Assembly (NCBI GenBank): GCA_913774665.1
Contig: CAJYHN010000004.1
Location: 248,001-312,000, forward strand
Length of the DNA: 64,000 bases
Source: an uncultured Microbacterium sp.
Lineage (GTDB): Bacteria > Actinomycetota > Actinomycetes > Actinomycetales > Microbacteriaceae
Reading direction: 5' to 3'
In this document: positions 37,701 through 44,686 of the stretch, in pieces
Layout of the letters: each line of letters begins with the position of its first letter
How positions within the stretch are numbered: the first letter of the stretch is position 1
Notes under the pieces: model-generated
The model's database searches: none
Told to the model about the DNA's origin: nothing
The model's input: only the letters and a program-made list of their open reading frames with translations
Position numbers and translations under genes: made by a program

Positions 37701-38773
37701 CGCGCCAGGGCCTCGCCTATGGGGTACACGTGATGATCTCGACGAGCCGTTGGACGGACGTCCACAGCTCGCTGCGCGATCAGCTCGGCACGCGCGTGGA
37801 GCTCAAGCTGGGTGACCCGATCGACTCGGTCCACGGCATGCGCAAGGCGGCGACCGTCCCGCAGCTTCCCGGCCGTGGCATCACCGTCGACGGCATGCAC
37901 TTCCTCGCCGGCGTGCCGCGCATCGACGGCGACACCTCGGTGGAGGGGCTGGCAGCGGCATCCCGGAATCTCGGGGAGGCCCTCGGCGAGGCCTGGGACG
38001 GTCCGGTGGCCCCGCCGGTCCGCATGCTGCCCGCGGTCCTCGACGCCGCCCTTCTGCCCGCGTCGACGCTCCCCGGCCCGAGCGTCGCGCTCGGACAGGG
38101 CGAACAGGATCTCCAGCCGGTATGGCACGACTTCGCAGCGAAGCCGCACCTGAGCATCGTCGGTGATTCCGCCAGCGGCAAGACGGGGGTGCTCCGCCTG
38201 ATCGCGCGAGGCATCGTCGACGCGTACGCACCCGAAGACGTGCGCTTGGTGATCATCGACCCGCGCCGCGGCGTCGTCGAATCCGTGCCCGAGCGGTATC
38301 AGTTCGCCACCGCGTTCTCGCCGTCGGCGAGCGAGCAGGTGATCTCGAAACTCGTCACCGAGCTGCGCGGACGCGTCCCCAGCGCCGACATCACGCCCGC
38401 CCAGCTGCGGCGACGGGACTGGTGGAGCGGCCCCGACGTCTTCGTGCTGGTCGACGATTACGACCTTCTGCTGGGCGGTGGCATGACGGGACCGCTCTCT
38501 CCGCTCGTCGAGCTCATCCCGCAGGCCGGCGACATCGGCCTGCACCTCGTTCTGGCCCGCGCGGGCGCGGGCTCGAGCCGAACGGCGATGGATGCCGTCA
38601 TCCGCCGCCTTCACGAGTCGAACACGCCCGAGCTGACTCTGTCGATGCCCGCGTCCGAGCCGATGACCTTCACTCCGGGTCGCGGCCGCCCCCTGCCCCC
38701 GGGACGCGCCTCCCTGCTCACGCGACGCGGAGGGACCGGACTGCAGATCGGCTGGACGGAGCCGCCGCAGTGA
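34787..38773 (+). CDS. eccC: Type VII secretion ATPase EccC
   Basis: A 1328-residue single-chain EccC, equivalent to fused EccCa plus EccCb. Two membrane helices near 45-90 are followed by a DUF region and three FtsK/SpoIIIE-type ATPase domains, with Walker A lysines at 487 (GATGSGKS), 848 (GGPQSGKTT) and 1132 (GDSASGKTG). ATPase 1 has an intact Walker B and Glu (VIVDEFSELL), while ATPases 2 and 3 read VVDGWAAL and LVDDYDLLL. Known EccCs use domain 1 as the active motor and domains 2-3 for substrate binding, which fits. The GTG at 34787 has GAGGAGA six bases upstream. It overlaps mycP. Confidence 0.94.
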   Translation: MSTIPFRRQQREKPPEMPSGDIELQEPPSLPELQPKDPLTMLMMVPMMLISGVMMLVFLGERNPALAVGLFLGMLALAVLMVLVQLTRAAAERRTTVRGDRRDFLRYLAQMRTKVRGAAAQQRASLLWRHPDPSSLSNMAMTARLWERRGSHGDFGELRIGTGSHGLSQRITPLSTKPIADLEPLSARALRRFIAVHGSVRDLPVSLFVRRLGDIRLTGDEDAARSMIRALLAQAVTSHAPDELRIAVCAAPERAAEWDWTKWLPHAQHPTGQDGAGSARLFATDVAAFVDLLDSDLNGRSRFEPGASPSAEEPYHLVVFDGVAPATGSRITSGGYRCTTVLTLGVEVDEHDPSGLLLDVQPDAVQMLRRDRSEGVQRSTLCRPDAMSLSAATALARVVAPYRAGGRSADASEPMVSDFELPSLLGIDDVDTWSPAASLREELDRTRLRIPLGVDERGHPVHLDIKEAAQGGMGPHGLLIGATGSGKSELLRTLVLGMAMTHSSETLNFVLVDFKGGATFLGLDELPHVSALITNLADEATLVTRMQDALAGELNRRQEYLRAAGNYSSLLEHEKARLAGVPLEAMPTLFVIVDEFSELLASNPDFAELFVMIGRLGRSLGVHLLLASQRLEDGRMTKLESHLSYRIGLRTFSAMESRSVIGVPDAHQLPNAPGNGYLRSDVATLTRFKAAYVSGTYRRRTREERQEEVRQQVVVFQASRVAPPVVDEATSTVSEQPSVPPEPAGSAPEIDDTVMSMIVDRLVGFGPPAHQVWLPPLAAPPTLDQLLPPLLVEPDRGLHAIGWTGSGHLGVPIGVVDKPYEQTRELYEVDLAGAGGNVGVAGGPQSGKTTLLRTMVCALALTHTPAEVQFYCIDFGGGGLSTLEGLPHVGGVATRRQAEQVARTIAEVRTLLREREQLFTDAALEGMAEYRARRAAGEFAEQQFGDVFLVVDGWAALRAEFEEHDTTLREIARQGLAYGVHVMISTSRWTDVHSSLRDQLGTRVELKLGDPIDSVHGMRKAATVPQLPGRGITVDGMHFLAGVPRIDGDTSVEGLAAASRNLGEALGEAWDGPVAPPVRMLPAVLDAALLPASTLPGPSVALGQGEQDLQPVWHDFAAKPHLSIVGDSASGKTGVLRLIARGIVDAYAPEDVRLVIIDPRRGVVESVPERYQFATAFSPSASEQVISKLVTELRGRVPSADITPAQLRRRDWWSGPDVFVLVDDYDLLLGGGMTGPLSPLVELIPQAGDIGLHLVLARAGAGSSRTAMDAVIRRLHESNTPELTLSMPASEPMTFTPGRGRPLPPGRASLLTRRGGTGLQIGWTEPPQ

Positions 38774-40026
38774 GCGCCGGTCGGTCCCGTGGTACCACTC
38801 GGCGCATTCCGGTTCTCGTCGCGGCCTCGGTGATGGCGGGGCTGTCGGGCATCGTGCTGCCGGGCCCACCCGCGGCGATCGCCGCGTCGTGCGCGGCATC
38901 CGCCGACTCCCCGGTCATCGAGGCCGCCTCGTCCGCGCAGCAGCGGATGGGGGCGGCTCGGGCGTGGCCGCGCACGACGGGCGACGTCGTGGTGGCCGTG
39001 CTCGACACCGGGGTCAGCGCGGCGTCGGCGTCCTTGCAGGGGCATGTGCTGCCGGGAACCGACCTGGCGGGCGGCGCGGCGGATACGGACTGCTACGGTC
39101 GCGGCACGTTCATCGGCTCGCTCATCGCCGGTCACGCGAGGGAAGGCACGGAGTTCGTCGGGCTCGCGCCCGGGGCGACGATCCTCCCCGTCCGGATCAC
39201 GAACAATCCGGACGATTTCTCGTTGACGGCCGCGTTGCCGGGGCGCCTGGCGGAGGGCATCACGGCAGCGGTGGCCGGCGGTGCCCGCGTCGTCGCGATC
39301 CCTCTCACCGCCACGACCAGCTCTCCCGAGCTGGAGCAGGCCGTGCGGGCCGCGGTCGCCGCAGACGTCCTCATCGTCGCCGCCGCGGGCACCTCGGGCA
39401 CCGGAGAGGCGGCCTACCCGGCGAGCCTCGAGGGCGTGCTGTCGGTCGCGCCGTTCGACGACAAGGGAGGACGGGACGCTTCTCGGCTGGGGGCCGTGCC
39501 GGACATCGCTGCGCCCTCCTCCGGTCTCGTGGGCGCCGTGCCCGACGGCGCAGGTCACGTGGTCGGCGACGAACCGAGCCTTGCCGTCGCCTACGCCGCC
39601 GGCGCCGCGGCGCTCGTGCGTGACGACGATCCCATGCTCACGGTCGCCGCGGTCATCCAGCGACTCGAAGCGACGGCCGACGCGCCGACCAGGCCGGTGC
39701 CGAACGGGGCGACGGTCGACCCCTCGCTGGGTGCGGGTGTCGTCGATCCGGTTGCGGCGGTCTCGCGCCTCGCCCCGGAACTGCGCGTCAGCCCGAACGA
39801 TGAGGTGCCGAGGCTCGAGATCTCCCCGCCGGTCGACCACCGGCCCGGTGACCTCGCCCTGATGTCGATCGGGGGCCTCCTCGCCGCGGCGGCAGCCGTC
39901 CTCGGACCGCTCGTGGGTGTGGTGACGGTGCGGCGCCGCACGGCTGACCGCGCTGCCTCGCGCGAGGGACCGGCTCTCCCGGCCGAGGCCGGTCAGCCAT
40001 CCCCGCGTCGGCCGCGCACGGGGTGA
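38770..40026 (+). CDS. mycP: Degenerate mycosin (S8 subtilisin-like MycP)
   Basis: A 418-residue mycosin: a signal peptide, subtilisin fold, and a C-terminal membrane helix (LALMSIGGLLAAAAAVLGPLVGVV). The start GTG overlaps the eccC stop. Of the catalytic triad, Asp79 (VLDTGVS) is present, but the expected His in G-H-G-T is Arg111 (GRGT). The oxyanion Asn is Thr208 (AAAGTSG). The Ser block reads EPSLAVAYAAG with Ser270 kept but the flanking GT and Pro lost. It therefore should not cleave substrates. Mycosins also stabilise the ESX membrane complex independently of proteolysis, which could be the retained role. Confidence 0.88.
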   Translation: MSAGRSRGTTRRIPVLVAASVMAGLSGIVLPGPPAAIAASCAASADSPVIEAASSAQQRMGAARAWPRTTGDVVVAVLDTGVSAASASLQGHVLPGTDLAGGAADTDCYGRGTFIGSLIAGHAREGTEFVGLAPGATILPVRITNNPDDFSLTAALPGRLAEGITAAVAGGARVVAIPLTATTSSPELEQAVRAAVAADVLIVAAAGTSGTGEAAYPASLEGVLSVAPFDDKGGRDASRLGAVPDIAAPSSGLVGAVPDGAGHVVGDEPSLAVAYAAGAAALVRDDDPMLTVAAVIQRLEATADAPTRPVPNGATVDPSLGAGVVDPVAAVSRLAPELRVSPNDEVPRLEISPPVDHRPGDLALMSIGGLLAAAAAVLGPLVGVVTVRRRTADRAASREGPALPAEAGQPSPRRPRTG

Positions 40027-40040
40027 GCGTGGTGACATCT

Positions 40041-40074
40041 CGCGGGCCCCGGATCGCGGTTCGGGGGCCCCGCG
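40041..40074 (+). terminator. GC-rich hairpin after mycP
   Basis: An imperfect stem (40041-40051 with 40062-40074, two bulges) with a GATCGCGGTT loop lies 15 bp after the mycP stop and is followed by a C/T-rich stretch. It is a probable terminator for eccC-mycP. Confidence 0.5.
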
Positions 40075-40131
40075 CGTCTCGTCTCCCGAACCGCCCCGGT
40101 TCGCCGTGATTCGACGATTGTCAAGAGCCGA

Positions 40132-40155
40132 GGTACCGACCAAATGGTCGGTACC
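40132..40155. promoter_or_regulatory. Perfect TetR-type operator palindrome
   Basis: Eleven-base perfect arms (ggtaccgacca at 40132-40142, tggtcggtacc at 40145-40155) flank an AA spacer. The site ends eight bases before the MFS start codon and covers the likely -10 (a TTGTCA -35-like box lies at 40118-40123). Size and symmetry are typical of TetR-family operators; the regulator gene follows the exporter. Confidence 0.85.
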
Positions 40156-40163
40156 TTGCTCTC

Positions 40164-41678
40164 ATGCTTCACGCACCCTCCGCCCCCGCTGCGCTCGCGA
40201 CCCGGCGCGAATGGGCCTCACTCAGTGTCCTCACGCTCGCCGTCATGCTGCTGTCCATCGACGGCACCGTTCTCGCTCTCGCCATCCCGTCCCTCACAGC
40301 GGCCCTGAGCCCCACCGCGACGCAGGTGCTGTGGATCGGCGACATCTACTCGTTCGCTCTCGCGGGCCTGCTCATCACGATGGGCAATATCGCCGACCGG
40401 ATCGGCCGGAAGAAGCTCCTCCTGATGGGAGCGACGGCTTTCGGTGCCGCCTCCGCTCTCGCCGCCTTCTCTCCCGGACCGGAGGTGCTCATCGTGGCGC
40501 GCGCCCTGCTGGGCATCGCCGGTGCCACCCTGATGCCGTCGACCCTGTCGCTCATCCGATCGATCTTCCGCAACCCACGCCAGCGCACCACAGCGATCGC
40601 CGTCTGGGCCGCGGGTGCCTCGGGCGGCGCAGCCGCCGGACCCCTGATCGGCGGAGCTCTCCTCGAGAATTTCTGGTGGGGCTCGGTGTTCCTCGTGAAC
40701 ATCCCGGTGATCGCGGTGATCGTGGTGGCCGGGGCCGTTCTGCTCCCGGAATCCCGCGGGTCCGAGAAGAAACCCATCGATCTGCTCTCGGCGACCCTGT
40801 CCGTGCTCGCCATCGTGCCTCTCGTCTACGCCGTGAAGCACCTCGCCGGACACGGATTCGACGCGACCGTGCCGGTGGCGATCGTCGTCGGAGTGGCGAG
40901 TGCGTGGATCTTCGTGCGTCGCCAGCGGAGCCTTCGCACTCCCCTGCTGGATCTGGAACTGTTCCGTGTGCCGGCGTTCACGGGCGCGATCGTGGCGAAC
41001 TCCCTGGGGGTCTTCGCCTTCATCGGCCTGCTCTTCTTCTTCTCGCAGTACCTGCAGCTCGTCCGCGGGTTCTCACCGCTGGTCGCCGGTCTGGCGCAGC
41101 TTCCGGCCTCGGTCGCCTCCGTCGCCGTCGTGGTGATCGTCGCCCTCCTCGCGCGCAAGCTCGGCCGCGGTCGAGCGATCGGCTGCGCCCTGCTCGTCGC
41201 CGGCGTGGGAATGGTCGGGCTGGCGTTGACCGAGGGTCTCACCACCTACGTCGGCGTGGGTCTCTGCCTCGCGATCGTCGGCCTCGGTGTCGGCGTGTCG
41301 ATGACCCTCTCCACCGACGCCGTCGTCGCTGCGGCTCCGAAGGAGCGGGCGGGAGCCGCCTCGGCCATCTCGGAGACCGGCTACGAACTCGGCACGGCCC
41401 TCGGAATCGCCGTGCTCGGAACGCTGCAGACCGTCTTCTATCGCGCCCGGCTCGAAGCCGATCAGCTCGCCGGCACCGACGAACAGGCGGTACGGGAATC
41501 ACTGGCGCGAGCGCTCGAGGTCCTCCCCGCCGACTCCCCCGTGCTCGAGCACGCGCGGGAGGCGTTCACGGGGGGAATGCAACTCGCCTCGTTCTGCGCC
41601 GCGGCCCTGCTCGTCGTGGGCGGGACCATCGCCCTGCGGGTCATTCCGAACACCAAAGAAGCCGCCGATGGCCACTGA
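40164..41678 (+). CDS. MFS drug exporter, DHA2 family
   Basis: A 504-residue DHA2 (14-helix) antiporter with TVLALAIPSLTAAL in helix 1, motif A (GNIADRIGRKK) in the first cytosolic loop, and motif C-like GAASGAAAGPLIGGALLE around helix 5. It should extrude drugs or toxic metabolites with protons. It begins eight bases after a TetR operator, with no Shine-Dalgarno, so the mRNA may be nearly leaderless. It is followed by an overlapping TetR gene (11 bp), forming a self-controlled exporter-regulator operon. Substrate unknown. Confidence 0.88.
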   Translation: MLHAPSAPAALATRREWASLSVLTLAVMLLSIDGTVLALAIPSLTAALSPTATQVLWIGDIYSFALAGLLITMGNIADRIGRKKLLLMGATAFGAASALAAFSPGPEVLIVARALLGIAGATLMPSTLSLIRSIFRNPRQRTTAIAVWAAGASGGAAAGPLIGGALLENFWWGSVFLVNIPVIAVIVVAGAVLLPESRGSEKKPIDLLSATLSVLAIVPLVYAVKHLAGHGFDATVPVAIVVGVASAWIFVRRQRSLRTPLLDLELFRVPAFTGAIVANSLGVFAFIGLLFFFSQYLQLVRGFSPLVAGLAQLPASVASVAVVVIVALLARKLGRGRAIGCALLVAGVGMVGLALTEGLTTYVGVGLCLAIVGLGVGVSMTLSTDAVVAAAPKERAGAASAISETGYELGTALGIAVLGTLQTVFYRARLEADQLAGTDEQAVRESLARALEVLPADSPVLEHAREAFTGGMQLASFCAAALLVVGGTIALRVIPNTKEAADGH

Positions 41679-42234
41679 GCACGTCCGAGACCCCGAGGGT
41701 ACGCGCGCGGCGATTCTGCAGCATGCCGAGTCGCTCGTCGCGACGCGAGGCCTGAAGGTGAGCCTCGCCGACGTCGCGGAGGCTGCCGGAGTCTCGAAAA
41801 GCGGCCTCCTGCATCACTTCGCCTCTCGGAATGCGCTTCTGTGCGCCGTCGCGGATCACGGAATGCGAGCGTTCATCGACGACGTCGTGCGCGATGTCGA
41901 TCCCGGTGATCGTGAACCCGGAGCGCGCCTGCGTGCGTACGTGCGAACGCTGTGCGGCGGGAGCGCTCGGGCGATGGCGCTGTTTTCTCCCACCACCCTG
42001 TCGAACGGGATCATCGCCGTTCCCGGGATGAAGCCCCTGCTCGAGGCCGACGCAGACTGGTGGAGGGACTTCTTCGCTGCCGACGGTCTGAGCGTCGAGC
42101 ACGTCCTGGTGGTTCGACACGCCGCCGAGGGCATTGCGGCGGCCTCCGCGGTCGAGCCGTACCTGAAAGACACCGAACGGACGCTTGCCCGAGACGCGCT
42201 CCTCGCGCTCACCCACCGTGCGATCTCGTGGTGA
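41668..42234 (+). CDS. TetR-family repressor of the exporter
   Basis: A 188-residue TetR regulator. The DNA-binding domain spans about 10-55 with the helix-turn-helix LADVAEAAGVSKSGLLHHFASR; the rest is a helical ligand domain with a WWRDFF aromatic patch. It overlaps the MFS gene and probably represses both genes from the palindrome at 40132-40155. The ligand is likely a substrate of the pump. Confidence 0.88.
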   Translation: MATEHVRDPEGTRAAILQHAESLVATRGLKVSLADVAEAAGVSKSGLLHHFASRNALLCAVADHGMRAFIDDVVRDVDPGDREPGARLRAYVRTLCGGSARAMALFSPTTLSNGIIAVPGMKPLLEADADWWRDFFAADGLSVEHVLVVRHAAEGIAAASAVEPYLKDTERTLARDALLALTHRAISW

Positions 42235-42380
42235 CGTTCACCTCATTCGGCGAACGATCACGCCCCCTGGCGATCAAGGGCGCACCTCCCCCACGGGAAG
42301 CGGTGGCGGCTCATCGACGGCCAGTGAGGCGAGTCCGTCTCACCCCGCGCCCTCTGGCTCGGACGCTGACGGTCTATTGT

Positions 42381-42396
42381 TTTACATAAATGTAAA
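42381..42396. promoter_or_regulatory. AT-rich palindrome upstream of the esterase gene
   Basis: Perfect 7-bp arms tttacat and atgtaaa flank an AA spacer, in a rare AT-rich patch 36 bp before the carboxylesterase start, followed by attaatt. It is a likely operator/promoter. The motif resembles the AT-rich element before the small gene at 62237. Confidence 0.55.
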
Positions 42397-42431
42397 TTAA
42401 TTCCGGCGACCACCGACGGACGGGATGCCCG

Positions 42432-44270
42432 ATGAGTGCACAGACGAACACGGAACGTCCCCGATGGGGCACGCTGATCGTCGCGGGGGTCGTCGCGCTC
42501 GTGGGGTTCGGCCTCGCGTGGCTCGGACGATCGCCCTGGTGGGCGTGGGGTGCGATCGCGGCCGTCGTCGTGTGCGCCGTCCTCGCTCTTCGCGCCCTTT
42601 CTCACCGAGGACGCGTGCTGCGCTCTTCCGCCTGGATGGCGGCGACCGTTCTCGTCGCGACGATAGCGATCGCGGTCGGGCCACCCGCTGAGCGACGTCC
42701 CGCCGTCGTCTCGGGCGTGCCCTCGCTCGGAACGGTGCGAACCTCAGAGGGTCCCGTCCGCGGGGTGATCGACGGAGAACGAGGCGTCGAGGTCTTCGCG
42801 GGGATCCCCTATGCGGCGCCGCCCGTGGGCGATCTCCGCTGGAGAGCGCCGCATGCCCCTGAGCCGCACGATGACGTCTTGGTCGCCGACGCCTTCTCCG
42901 ATGTGGCCGTGCAGGCACCGGCGGACTTCCTCCGCCGCGCCCTGCCGAAAGTCGTTCCCGTACCGGTCTTCGCCGAGATCGAGAATCGACAGCCCATGAG
43001 CGAGGACAGTCTGACGCTCAACATCTGGCGGAGCACGCGGCCCGCATCCGAGCCGTTGCCGATCCTCGTGTTCATCCACGGTGGCGGCTTCCAAAGCGGC
43101 TCCGGGGCGGTGCCGCTCTACGACGGAGCCGCCCTCGCGTCGCGCGGCGAGGCGATCATCGTCACCATCAACTATCGAGTCGGCGTGTTCGGATACCTCT
43201 CTCATCCCGATCTCGCGGCCGAATCTCCGACCGGGAGTTCCGGGATGTACGGCACCCTCGACCAGATCGCCGCACTGCGGTGGATCGATGACAACGCCGC
43301 TGCTTTCGGGGGAGATGCGTCGCGCGTGACGATCGCGGGCGAGTCGGCAGGCGGCGAAGCGGTCTGCATCCTCGGGGCGACCTCGCTCACCCGGGGTCTC
43401 GTCGACGGCATCATCGCCGACAGCGGAGCGTGCATGGGGACGACCGGCGACACCGAGCAGGGCGATCAGATCAACACACGGGAGGTTGCCGAGCACGCCG
43501 GCACACAGCTCAGCGCACAGCTCGGGGGTGCGACCATCGCCGAGCTCCGTTCCATGTCGGCACAGGACCTTCAGCGCGCGAGCGCCGCTCTTTCGGGACA
43601 TTGGCGCCCGTCGCTCGATGGACATGTGCTGAAGCGCGAGCCAGCCGAGGTGTACGCGCGAGGCGAGCAGCTCGATGTGCCCCTGCTCATCGGCAGCAAC
43701 GCGAATGAAGCCTCCCTCAGCCTCGCGATCCCCGCGAGCACCTCCGTCGAAGAGTTCGAGGCGGACGCGCGGGAGACCTACGGCGATGACGCGGAGCGGT
43801 TCCTCACGCTGTATCCGGCGACCACCGACAACGACGCTCGACTCGCGGCCCTGCAGGCCGATACCGATCGCGTCATGGCGAGGGCGATGTTCCGCTGGGC
43901 GTCTCTGCACACGGCCACGGCGTCAGCGCCCGCGTTCCTGTTCTCCTTCGCGCACACACCGCCCGCGCCGGGTCTCGAGAAGTTCGGCGCGTATCACGGG
44001 GCGGAGATCCCCTACGCCTTCGACAATCTCGACAAGCTCGAGCGCGGCGAGTTCACCGCGGCCGACTACCGCCTCCGCGATCAACTCAGCTCGGCCTGGC
44101 TCAGCTTCGTCGCCACCGGGAGCCCGGGCAGCGCGCGGACGCCCGAGTGGGTGGAATTCCGGCGCGACCCCGAGGGGGTGATGCTCTTCGACGACGAGGG
44201 AGGCTTCCGTCCGCATCCGCGAGCGAAGCAGGTGGAGTTCTGGATGGCCTACGACGGGCCGATCGCGTAA
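42432..44270 (+). CDS. Membrane-anchored type B carboxylesterase
   Basis: A 612-residue esterase with three N-terminal hydrophobic helices (about 13-32, 36-56, 66-83), then an outside alpha/beta-hydrolase of the carboxylesterase type B family starting at TSEGPVRGV. The nucleophile is Ser305 in GESAGG. The acid lies in GSNANEAS and the catalytic His in YHGAEIPYAF. The oxyanion loop is HGGGF. The helices put the enzyme on the outer face of the membrane. The substrate (an ester, lipid or antibiotic) cannot be told. It lies downstream of the TetR gene but has its own AT-rich palindromic promoter region. Confidence 0.85.
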   Translation: MSAQTNTERPRWGTLIVAGVVALVGFGLAWLGRSPWWAWGAIAAVVVCAVLALRALSHRGRVLRSSAWMAATVLVATIAIAVGPPAERRPAVVSGVPSLGTVRTSEGPVRGVIDGERGVEVFAGIPYAAPPVGDLRWRAPHAPEPHDDVLVADAFSDVAVQAPADFLRRALPKVVPVPVFAEIENRQPMSEDSLTLNIWRSTRPASEPLPILVFIHGGGFQSGSGAVPLYDGAALASRGEAIIVTINYRVGVFGYLSHPDLAAESPTGSSGMYGTLDQIAALRWIDDNAAAFGGDASRVTIAGESAGGEAVCILGATSLTRGLVDGIIADSGACMGTTGDTEQGDQINTREVAEHAGTQLSAQLGGATIAELRSMSAQDLQRASAALSGHWRPSLDGHVLKREPAEVYARGEQLDVPLLIGSNANEASLSLAIPASTSVEEFEADARETYGDDAERFLTLYPATTDNDARLAALQADTDRVMARAMFRWASLHTATASAPAFLFSFAHTPPAPGLEKFGAYHGAEIPYAFDNLDKLERGEFTAADYRLRDQLSSAWLSFVATGSPGSARTPEWVEFRRDPEGVMLFDDEGGFRPHPRAKQVEFWMAYDGPIA

Positions 44271-44436
44271 CCCTCGTTCGTGCGATGCAGCGCCCCGCGC
44301 CTATGGCGACGCCCTGCCCCTCGCGTGGGCACGGACTCCGGCGCCCGCGGCGCCAGTGCTCTCAGCGGACTTGTGATCGGCGATGCAGCGTGCGCGGGGA
44401 TTCACCGCGTCAGTCCGCCGTATGCCGTCAGCGTTG

Positions 44437-44513
44437 TGGTAGCGGGAGCGGGGCTTGAACCCGCGACCTCACGATTATGAGTCGTGCGCTCTCACCAACT
44501 GAGCTACCCCGCC
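44437..44513 (-). tRNA. tRNA-Met (CAT anticodon), elongator type
   Basis: Reverse complement starts GGCGGGGTAGCTCAG, has a CTCATAA anticodon loop, a GCGGGTTCAAGCCCCGC T-arm, an A discriminator and an encoded CCA. The acceptor closes with two G-U pairs. It lacks initiator-type features. A tRNA-Ile with modified CAT is less likely given the acceptor and D-arm. Confidence 0.92.
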
Positions 44514-44547
44514 GCACGGCATCCGAGATTCAGATGAGGATGCCTTG

Positions 44548-44619
44548 AGCCCCGAGTCAGGATTGAACTGACGACCCCTTCCTTACCATGGAAGTGCTCT
44601 GCCACTGAGCTATCGGGGC
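44548..44619 (-). tRNA. tRNA-Thr (GGT anticodon)
   Basis: Reverse complement: GCCCCGATAGCTCAG, anticodon stem CTTCC/GGAAG with loop ATGGTAA (anticodon GGT), and T-arm GTCAG-TTCAATC-CTGAC. The acceptor pairs perfectly. No CCA is encoded. It lies 34 bp upstream of tRNA-Met in transcription order. Confidence 0.94.
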
Positions 44620-44686
44620 GTACCCGGATCGCTCCGGGCAACTAGAAGAGAATATCAGACCTCGACACTCTCTTACGAATCGAGGG

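Noticed and set aside
34160-38899. 1579-codon minus-strand ORF opposite eccC
   Set aside because: eccC has three intact Walker motifs on the plus strand. The minus ORF is a shadow, with no start signal and no conserved features.
4377-40026. An EccE gene in the secretion island
   Set aside because: No ORF in the window has the two-helix EccE pattern with a cytosolic tail; every non-shadow frame was accounted for.
44437-44513. tRNA-Ile (lysidine CAT) instead of tRNA-Met
   Set aside because: The acceptor and D-arm match actinobacterial elongator tRNA-Met more closely, and no Ile-type identity was seen.
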